Origin: an uncultured Eubacterium sp.
GTDB taxonomy: Bacteria; Bacillota; Clostridia; Lachnospirales; Lachnospiraceae
NCBI GenBank assembly: GCA_910586045.1
Contig: CAJUIH010000103.1
Coordinates: forward strand, 1-11,919
Length of the DNA: 11,919 bases
Direction: 5' to 3'
The notes beneath the pieces were generated by a model. It saw nothing but the letters and a program-made list of their open reading frames with translations. It was not told the origin of the DNA and did not search any database. The position numbers and the translations under genes are program-made. Numbering within the stretch: the stretch's first letter is position 1; each line of letters opens with the position of its first letter. Below are positions 6,503 through 11,919 of the stretch, in pieces.

Positions 6503-7108
6503 ATGAGCAGCAGACTTGAAATCAGATGGCACGGCAGAGGCGGCCAGGGAGCAAAAACAGCGGCATTATTATTGGCGGACGCGGCGTTTCGGACCGGACA
6601 GTATGTACAGGGTTTTCCGGAATACGGCCCGGAGCGTATGGGCGCGCCGATTACCGCGTATAACAGGATCAGCAGGGAACCGATCCGCGTGCATTCCAAT
6701 ATTTATACGCCGGATCTGGTCATGGTCGTAGACGAAACACTGCTGCATGCGGTCGACGTCACCGCCGGGCTGAAGCTGGATGGTGCGGTAATTATCAATA
6801 CGCCGAAAACAAAAGAGGAAATCCTCCCATTGTTAGGCGGGTGCAAGACTGCCGTTTATACGGTGGACGCGGGGAAAATTTCACAGGAGACGCTCGGAAA
6901 AAATATTCCAAATTCACCGATGCTTGCCGCCGCGGTCGCAGTGACCGGCGTGATGGAGCGGGATTTATTTTTCAAAGAAATGCGGTCGCTGTTTGAACAT
7001 AAATTTGCGAAAAAACCGGAGGTAGTCGAGGGAAATCTAAAAGCGCTTGCAATGGCATGGGATCACATGGAAAAGGCGCGCAGGCGGGAAATGAAAAAAA
7101 GCGCTTAA
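6503..7108 (+). CDS. porG: 2-oxoacid (pyruvate-type) ferredoxin oxidoreductase, gamma subunit
   Basis: The gamma subunit is part of the four-subunit cytoplasmic enzyme that converts a 2-oxoacid plus CoA to acyl-CoA and CO2 while reducing ferredoxin. The product is 201 residues, normal for the family. The glycine motif GRGGQG (11-16) and the segment GFPEYGPERMGAP (37-49) are hallmarks of PorG and related gamma subunits. ATG 6503 is chosen over an in-frame TTG at 6422, because AAGGAGAG (6488-6495) precedes it and the family begins right at this point. It is the first gene of the operon, with 39 bases to the delta gene. The gamma sequence alone does not fix the substrate. Pyruvate is favoured from the beta subunit, while branched-chain 2-oxoacids remain possible. 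Confidence 0.92.
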   Translation: MSSRLEIRWHGRGGQGAKTAALLLADAAFRTGQYVQGFPEYGPERMGAPITAYNRISREPIRVHSNIYTPDLVMVVDETLLHAVDVTAGLKLDGAVIINTPKTKEEILPLLGGCKTAVYTVDAGKISQETLGKNIPNSPMLAAAVAVTGVMERDLFFKEMRSLFEHKFAKKPEVVEGNLKALAMAWDHMEKARRREMKKSA

Positions 7109-7147
7109 CAGCATACAAAAATCAGATGAAATTACGGAGAAAAAGAA

Positions 7148-7450
7148 ATGAGAACCGATGTACATAAAATCAATGAGCACACGCCGCATCAGGACCTGAC
7201 CGAAGGCTTGATGATGTTTGCCGCGGGAACCTCCAAGGAGTTTCATACGGGTGAATGGCGCACATCACGGCCGGTGTTTCATGCACAGTTATGCAAACAG
7301 TGTATGCTCTGCGTTCCGATATGCCCGGATTCCAGTATTCCGGTAACCGACGGCAGGCGCGGCGCGTTTGATTATGACCATTGCAAGGGCTGCGGGATTT
7401 GTGCCGCTGTCTGCCCGTTCGGGGCGATCGAAATGAAGGAGGGGAGATAA
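7148..7450 (+). CDS. porD: 2-oxoacid (pyruvate-type) ferredoxin oxidoreductase, delta (ferredoxin-like) subunit
   Basis: This 100-residue subunit carries two [4Fe-4S] clusters and passes electrons from the catalytic core to external ferredoxin. Both motifs are complete: Cys49, 52, 55 and 59 followed by Pro60, and Cys79, 82, 85 and 89 followed by Pro90. The preceding segment with W37 and RPV (41-43) is typical of PorD. A GGAG ribosome binding site (7136-7139) lies eight bases before the ATG. The stop codon ends two bases before the alpha-subunit ATG, so the two are almost certainly translated together. Length is normal for the family. Confidence 0.93.
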   Translation: MRTDVHKINEHTPHQDLTEGLMMFAAGTSKEFHTGEWRTSRPVFHAQLCKQCMLCVPICPDSSIPVTDGRRGAFDYDHCKGCGICAAVCPFGAIEMKEGR

Positions 7451-7452
7451 CC

Positions 7453-8634
7453 ATGGCGATCAAGGAGCGAATGTCAGGCAACGAAGCGGTATCTTATGCG
7501 ATCCGCCAGATCAATCCGGATGTGATGCCGGCGTTTCCGATTACCCCGTCTACGGAAATCCCGCAGATGGTGTCTTCCTATATTGCGAACGGGGAAATGG
7601 ATACGGAATTTATCCCGGTAGAAAGCGAGCATTCCGCAATGAGTGCGGCAATCGGCTCCGAGGCGGCGGGGGCAAGGAGCCTGACCGCTACGTCTTCGGC
7701 GGGGCTTGCGCTGATGTGGGAGGAACTGCTGCTGGCGGCCTCCAACCGGATGCCGATCGTACTTGCGCTGGTAAACCGTACCTTGTCCGGGCCGATTAAT
7801 ATTAACTGCGACCATTCCGACGGCATGGGCGCGCGGGATACCGGATGGATCCAGATTTACGCGGAAAATAACCAGGAAGCGTATGACAACTTTATCCAGG
7901 CCTATCCGATCGCGGAGCACGCGGATGTGCATCTGCCGGTGATGATCTGTCAGGACGGTTTTATTACCAGCCACGCGGTGGAAAATATTGAACTGCTGGA
8001 AGATCCCGTAGTAAAGGCATTTGTCGGGGAATACCAGCCGCGGGAATATTTGCTGCATCCGGGCAGGCCGATTGCGGTAGGCCCGTACGCGGCTTCTCCC
8101 TATGTTATGGAAGCGAAGAAGAACCAGGCGCTTGCGATGGAGCGGGCAAAAGATGTTATTTTGCAGACGGCGGAAGACTTCAGGGCCATTTCCGGCCGCA
8201 GCTACGGCCTGTTTGAGGAGTACCGTACCGAAGATGCGGATTATATTATGCTCTTGATGGGTTCTGCGGCGGGAACGGCAAAGCAGGCGGCAGACGACCT
8301 GCGTGCGAAAGGGAAAAAGGCAGGGATTATCAAATTAAGGGTATTTCGGCCATTTCCGGCCGCGGAACTTGCGCAGGCGCTGAAAAACTGTAAAATTGCC
8401 GCGGTTATGGACCGGTGTGAAAGTTATAACGCCAATGGAGGCCCGCTTGGGTGCGAAGTAGACGCGGCGCTTTTCCGAAACAGGGCGACGGTGCGTACTG
8501 TAAATTATATCTATGGCCTGGGAGGACGGGATTTTACGGTAGACGAGGTATACCAAATTTTTGACGAACTGGAAGACGCGGACCGAAACGGCAGGGAAAT
8601 CAGGCAGTATCAGTACATAGGATTGCGGAAATAG
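7453..8634 (+). CDS. porA: 2-oxoacid (pyruvate-type) ferredoxin oxidoreductase, alpha subunit
   Basis: The alpha subunit (393 residues) forms, with beta, the thiamine-diphosphate active site. Near the N-terminus is the conserved FPITPSTEIP motif (about 29-38). It is followed by the segment with ESEHSAMSAAIGSEAAGARS, then TATSSAGLALMWEEL and the NRTLSGPINI / RDTGWIQIY region, all typical of this family. The C-terminal half has the domain II pattern, with LLMGSAAGTAKQAADDLR and KLRVFRPFP. ATG 7453 is preceded by GGAGGGG, which lies in the end of the delta gene. The frame is open further upstream into the delta gene, but that part is a shadow. The stop TAG overlaps the ribosome binding site of the beta gene. 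The length matches PorA (about 390). Confidence 0.93.
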   Translation: MAIKERMSGNEAVSYAIRQINPDVMPAFPITPSTEIPQMVSSYIANGEMDTEFIPVESEHSAMSAAIGSEAAGARSLTATSSAGLALMWEELLLAASNRMPIVLALVNRTLSGPININCDHSDGMGARDTGWIQIYAENNQEAYDNFIQAYPIAEHADVHLPVMICQDGFITSHAVENIELLEDPVVKAFVGEYQPREYLLHPGRPIAVGPYAASPYVMEAKKNQALAMERAKDVILQTAEDFRAISGRSYGLFEEYRTEDADYIMLLMGSAAGTAKQAADDLRAKGKKAGIIKLRVFRPFPAAELAQALKNCKIAAVMDRCESYNANGGPLGCEVDAALFRNRATVRTVNYIYGLGGRDFTVDEVYQIFDELEDADRNGREIRQYQYIGLRK

Positions 8635-8644
8635 GAGGCATGCA

Positions 8645-9607
8645 GTGAACAATCATACATTTACGGATGAATACCGTTTAAAAGACTGGGTAAACAGGCC
8701 GGAGCGGCTGGCGCCGGGCCATCGGATGTGCGCCGGATGCGGCGCTACGATCGGCGTGCGTGCCGTTCTGCGCGCGCTGCATCCGGGCGACCGGGCAGTG
8801 ATCGGAAACGCGACCGGATGCCTGGAAGTATCTTCCTACATGTATCCATACACCGCATGGGAAGACAGCTATATCCATAATGCGTTTGAAAATGCGGGCG
8901 CTACGCTAAGCGGCGTGGAAACCGCGTACCGGGTGCTGAAAAAACGCGGAAAGCTGCCGCAGGAAGAGACATTTAAGTTTATTACGTTTGGCGGGGACGG
9001 CGGTACGTACGACATCGGATTCCAGTCGCTTTCAGGAGCGATGGAGCGCGGACACGACCTGGTATATGTCTGCTATGACAACGGCGCTTATATGAATACC
9101 GGAATCCAGCGTTCTTCCGCCACACCGCTGTACGCGGATACGACGACCACCCCGGTAGGCACGCAGTCCAACGGAAAAATGCAAAACCGCAAGGATCTGG
9201 CGTCCATTATAGCGGACCATGACGTGCCTTATGCCGCACAGACGACGTTTACGCCGGATTTTAAGGACCTGCACCAAAAAGCGGAAAAGGCAATCTATAC
9301 GCAGGGCGCCTGCTTTTTAAATATTATGACGCCGTGCCCGCGCGGCTGGCGCTACCAGACGCCGGAAATCATGAAGATCTGCAAACTTGCGGTCGAAACC
9401 TGTTATTGGCCGTTATTCGAAGTAGACCATGGAAAATGGATCTTGTCTTACGAACCGAAAAAAAAGCTTCCGATCGAGGACTTTTTGAAACCGCAGGGCA
9501 GGTTCCGCCATCTGTTCCAGCCGGGAAACGAGGATCTCATCGTACAGTTCCAGGCGGAAGTGGACCGCAGATGGGATGATCTGCTTTATAAATGTGCACG
9601 TCAATAG
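8645..9607 (+). CDS. porB: 2-oxoacid (pyruvate-type) ferredoxin oxidoreductase, beta subunit
   Basis: The beta subunit (320 residues) binds thiamine diphosphate and the [4Fe-4S] cluster nearest the active site. Visible residues are Cys29 and Cys32 (MCAGCG), Cys59 (NATGCLEV) and Cys231 (TPCPRGW) as the four likely cluster ligands. The cofactor and metal motif is GDGG (117-120), running to DNGAYMNTG (145-153). The GDG...N pattern is intact. The NATGCLEV/PYTAW/IHNAFENA signature and the length over 300 residues fit pyruvate-type PorB better than the shorter 2-oxoglutarate KorB, though VorA-type subunits are close. The start is GTG 8645, with AGGAGG (8633-8638) six bases upstream. The ATG at 8640 is followed one codon later by TGA and cannot be used. 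It is the last subunit gene of the operon. Confidence 0.93.
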   Translation: MNNHTFTDEYRLKDWVNRPERLAPGHRMCAGCGATIGVRAVLRALHPGDRAVIGNATGCLEVSSYMYPYTAWEDSYIHNAFENAGATLSGVETAYRVLKKRGKLPQEETFKFITFGGDGGTYDIGFQSLSGAMERGHDLVYVCYDNGAYMNTGIQRSSATPLYADTTTTPVGTQSNGKMQNRKDLASIIADHDVPYAAQTTFTPDFKDLHQKAEKAIYTQGACFLNIMTPCPRGWRYQTPEIMKICKLAVETCYWPLFEVDHGKWILSYEPKKKLPIEDFLKPQGRFRHLFQPGNEDLIVQFQAEVDRRWDDLLYKCARQ

Positions 9608-9712
9608 CGGGCTATGTAACTGATTTTTGCATGGTGCTATCGGAGAAAAAGACAAGCAAAGAGCATAGGTTATTTACATACAGCTCCCAAGGTGCAGGAT
9701 AGGGGAAACCAT

Positions 9713-10588
9713 ATGACACTATTGACTTATCAGGTATTTCAGACAGCGGCAAATATCGGCAGCTTTCACAAAGCTGCCGATATTCTTGGTCTGACGCCTT
9801 CCGCAATCAGCCATACGATCTCATCGATGGAAAATGAACTCGGCTTTACCGTTTTGACACGCAGCAGGTCCGGGATCACCCTGACCAATTATGGGGAGCA
9901 TCTGCTGCCATATGTCAATGCCGTATTAAACAGCGAGGAAAGCTTACAGCAGGCCATTGCGGAATTAAACGGCTTAAAAAAAGGGAAAGTAAAAATCGGC
10001 GTATTTTCCAGTATTTGTACAAACTGGCTGCCGGATATCCTGCGTTCGTTCCAGAAACAGTATGCGGAGATAACAATTGAAGTATTTCAGGGTACGTATG
10101 ATGACGTCTATTACTGGATCAAAAATGGGGTGGCCGATTTGGGGTTTTTGTCGGTTTCCAGCGCAAAGGATATCCCCATCGAACCGCTTTATAAAGACCC
10201 GCTGCTGTGCGTGCTTCCGAAAGGGGCGCGCGGGGATACCTCCAAGCCGTATATGGATATCGGGGAAATGCGGGCACATCAGTTTGTAACCCAAAGGGAA
10301 TGTACCGATGCCGATATCCAGAACTTTTTAAAGGAAAATTCGCTGCGCATCCAGTCCAACTATCATGTGGTAGACGATCTGTCCACCGTCGCGCTGGTAG
10401 CGAAAGGGTTCGGGATCTGTTTGATGCCGGAAATGGTTATGCGCGACATCCCTTATGAAGTGGACTGTTATCCGGTGCGCCCGGACGCGTGCCGCATCAT
10501 TGGGATTGCCGCGCTGCATCCGGAATTTATGGCGCCCGCGGTCCGTACGCTGTACAATCATATTTTGGAAACGTGCCGGATACAGTAA
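9713..10588 (+). CDS. LysR-family transcriptional regulator
   Basis: This 291-residue protein has the standard LysR layout. An N-terminal winged helix-turn-helix spans about 3-60, with GSF-x-x-AA at 16-22 and the recognition segment TPSAISHTISSMENELG (28-44). A linker helix (to about 85) and a periplasmic-binding-protein-like effector domain (about 88-288) follow. The ATG at 9713 is preceded by AGGGG; an in-frame GTG at 9692 is less likely. It lies 105 bases after porB on the same strand, with no terminator or clear promoter between, so it may be read through from the por operon. LysR proteins often control neighbouring genes, so the por operon or the convergent MATE gene are candidate targets. 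That is inference, and the effector is unknown. The helix-turn-helix coding sequence contains a perfect palindrome (see 9752-9784). The 3' end overlaps the opposing MATE gene by 31 bases. Confidence 0.92.
   Translation: MTLLTYQVFQTAANIGSFHKAADILGLTPSAISHTISSMENELGFTVLTRSRSGITLTNYGEHLLPYVNAVLNSEESLQQAIAELNGLKKGKVKIGVFSSICTNWLPDILRSFQKQYAEITIEVFQGTYDDVYYWIKNGVADLGFLSVSSAKDIPIEPLYKDPLLCVLPKGARGDTSKPYMDIGEMRAHQFVTQRECTDADIQNFLKENSLRIQSNYHVVDDLSTVALVAKGFGICLMPEMVMRDIPYEVDCYPVRPDACRIIGIAALHPEFMAPAVRTLYNHILETCRIQ
9752..9784 (+). repeat. Perfect 15-bp inverted repeat inside the LysR coding sequence
   Basis: The arms 9752-9766 and 9770-9784 are exact reverse complements around CAC. They cover codons 14-24 of the regulator and are symmetric codon by codon: AAT/ATT, ATC/GAT, GGC/GCC, AGC/GCT, TTT/AAA, centred on His19. 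In mRNA this is a 15-bp hairpin 39 bases after the start codon. It has no T-run, so it is not an intrinsic terminator. Confidence 0.85.
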
Positions 10589-11901
10589 TAGAAGCTGAAA
10601 AACAGCACGAGGTCCGCTCCGGCCCAGGCGGTGATCTCCGCATAAAATATGCCGTCCGGCCCGATTAGCCGCGGCAGCAGCAGTGCGGCAGCGGTACGCA
10701 TCAAAAATTCCGCCAGTCCGGAAACCATCGGCAGTACGGTATTGCCGAGTCCCTGGATGCACGAACGCGTCACATGCAGGTAATATAAAATAGGCAGGCA
10801 TACGCTCATAATAAACAGATAGCGGTAGGCAATCGCCAGCGTATCGGCCGTTGTCTGCGCATCTCCGTTGATAAAGCAAAGCAGGATCCATTTGCCCGCA
10901 AACACCATAACAGCCGCAATCAGGACAGAGGTAGCGATCGCAATGACCAGCGCTTCCCGGTATCCCTGCCGGATGCGGCTGATTTTGCCTGCGCCCAGGT
11001 TTTGCCCGGTATAAGTCGTCATGGCAAATCCATAGGAAGTAGCGGCGACTTCGAGCATCCCGTACAGTTTGTTGGTAGCCGTAAATCCGGCAATAAAAAT
11101 AACGCCGAACCCGTTAATGACAGACTGAACGATCATGCCGCCGACCGAAATCACGGCATTTTGGAAAGCCATCGGCATACCGAGCGCCATCAGGCGTACA
11201 TGCAGGGCAGGAAGAAGCACGCAGTCTTTGCGGTGAAAGCGCAGGATGCTGATTTTTCTGATTTTAAAAAGGCAGATCAGGCAGGAGCAGCCCTGTGCCA
11301 GTACGGTTGCCGCCGCCGCGCCAACGACCCCGAAACGCAGTATGGGCACAAACAGCAGGTCAAGCCCGATATTGACCACCGAAGCGCACAGCATCGCATA
11401 CAGCGGTGTTTTGCCGTCTCCAAGGGAACGCAGGATGGAGGCAAGCAGGTTATAGGCCATGACAATGGGAATCCCCCAAAAGATCATGCGCATATACTGC
11501 ATCGTATCCGGCAGGACATCCTGCGGGGTATGCAGAATGCCAAGAATCCACGATGCCGACAACTGGCCGCATACAAGCAGGGCAAGTGCGATCACGGCAG
11601 ACAAAAAAGCGGAATTAACAATGACATTCCGCAGCTTTTTAAACTTTTCAGCGCCGAAATCCTGCGACATCTGAATCGCAAATCCCTGGGTAAATCCCTG
11701 GATCATGCCCTGCATCATCCAGATCACCCATTCCGCCGCCCCTACGGCTGCGATTGCGTGTACGCCAAGCGCCTGTCCTACAATGGCGGCATCGGCAATC
11801 GTATAAAACTGCTGGAACAGGTTGCCTGCCATCAGCGGCAGCGCAAAGGTAAGGATCAGACGGCCTGGCCGGCCGGAGGACATAGTATGTACGGAATCCA
11901 T
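10558..11901 (-). CDS. MATE-family (multidrug/toxin extrusion) transporter
   Basis: This integral membrane protein of 447 residues has about twelve hydrophobic segments in two similar halves, as expected for MATE cation-coupled exporters. Family marks include the N-terminal LTFALPLMAGNLFQQFY segment followed by AIVGQALG, GDGKTP between helices in the first half, and QNLGAGK in the second half. ATG 11901 is preferred because AGGTGG (11910-11915) then lies eight bases upstream. The in-frame GTG at 11913 would add four residues but overlaps that site, and an in-frame TGA at 11917-11919 closes the frame above it. The gene converges on the LysR gene and overlaps its last 31 bases, with no terminator between. 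Substrate cannot be told from sequence; drug, organic cation or metabolite export are all possible. Confidence 0.92.
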   Translation of the reverse strand: MDSVHTMSSGRPGRLILTFALPLMAGNLFQQFYTIADAAIVGQALGVHAIAAVGAAEWVIWMMQGMIQGFTQGFAIQMSQDFGAEKFKKLRNVIVNSAFLSAVIALALLVCGQLSASWILGILHTPQDVLPDTMQYMRMIFWGIPIVMAYNLLASILRSLGDGKTPLYAMLCASVVNIGLDLLFVPILRFGVVGAAAATVLAQGCSCLICLFKIRKISILRFHRKDCVLLPALHVRLMALGMPMAFQNAVISVGGMIVQSVINGFGVIFIAGFTATNKLYGMLEVAATSYGFAMTTYTGQNLGAGKISRIRQGYREALVIAIATSVLIAAVMVFAGKWILLCFINGDAQTTADTLAIAYRYLFIMSVCLPILYYLHVTRSCIQGLGNTVLPMVSGLAEFLMRTAAALLLPRLIGPDGIFYAEITAWAGADLVLFFSFYYCIRHVSKI

Positions 11902-11919
11902 GGCATTATCCACCTTTCA

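Noticed and set aside
7474..8058. Long minus-strand open frame opposite porA
   Set aside because: It is an antisense shadow of a well-supported coding sequence, rich in Arg/His/Pro as expected from GC-rich codons read backwards.

Overview
The window looks like chromosomal DNA of a gut-type clostridium, most likely a Lachnospiraceae member. Three things point there: strong AGGAGG-type ribosome binding sites, large secreted proteins built from Ig-like and beta-solenoid modules, and a four-subunit 2-oxoacid:ferredoxin oxidoreductase typical of strict anaerobes. The family assignment is inference. No 16S or other phylogenetic marker is present.

Layout. Bases 1-54 are the 3' part of a tRNA-Lys(TTT), followed by a clear rho-independent terminator. 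Next comes a large secreted multi-Ig-domain protein (200-2749) with its own extended -10 promoter and its own terminator. The following gap (2750-3295) is not empty. It holds a 198-bp element (2946-3143) closed by a 16-bp perfect inverted repeat, with a second closing helix and three internal hairpins, and fits a structured RNA or a MITE-like element. After it lies a second secreted protein gene broken into two frames. The 127-residue N-terminal piece (3296-3679) has a signal peptide and ends at a stop. The downstream piece (sense from about 3675 to 5322) is a long beta-solenoid-like repeat protein in the -1 frame. It has no methionine after the junction and begins in the middle of a repeat module. 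This is best read as an internal deletion scar, or less likely as a frameshifting gene.

An AT-rich island (about 5460-6420) carries a lone Uma2-family (DUF820) nuclease-like gene with a strong promoter and terminator, and looks acquired. A new promoter then drives the operon gamma-delta-alpha-beta (6503-9607) of a pyruvate-type ferredoxin oxidoreductase. A LysR-family regulator follows on the same strand with no visible terminator in between, so it may be co-transcribed with the operon or control it. A MATE transporter on the minus strand converges on the regulator and overlaps its 3' end by 31 bp.

How the parts fit. The Por subunits form one enzyme that decarboxylates a 2-oxoacid (pyruvate most likely) to an acyl-CoA and reduces ferredoxin. 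The two exported proteins are probable surface or matrix proteins, with no link to the Por operon that I can see. The most unusual items are the split solenoid gene, the structured 198-bp element, and a perfect codon-aligned 33-nt palindrome inside the LysR helix-turn-helix coding sequence.
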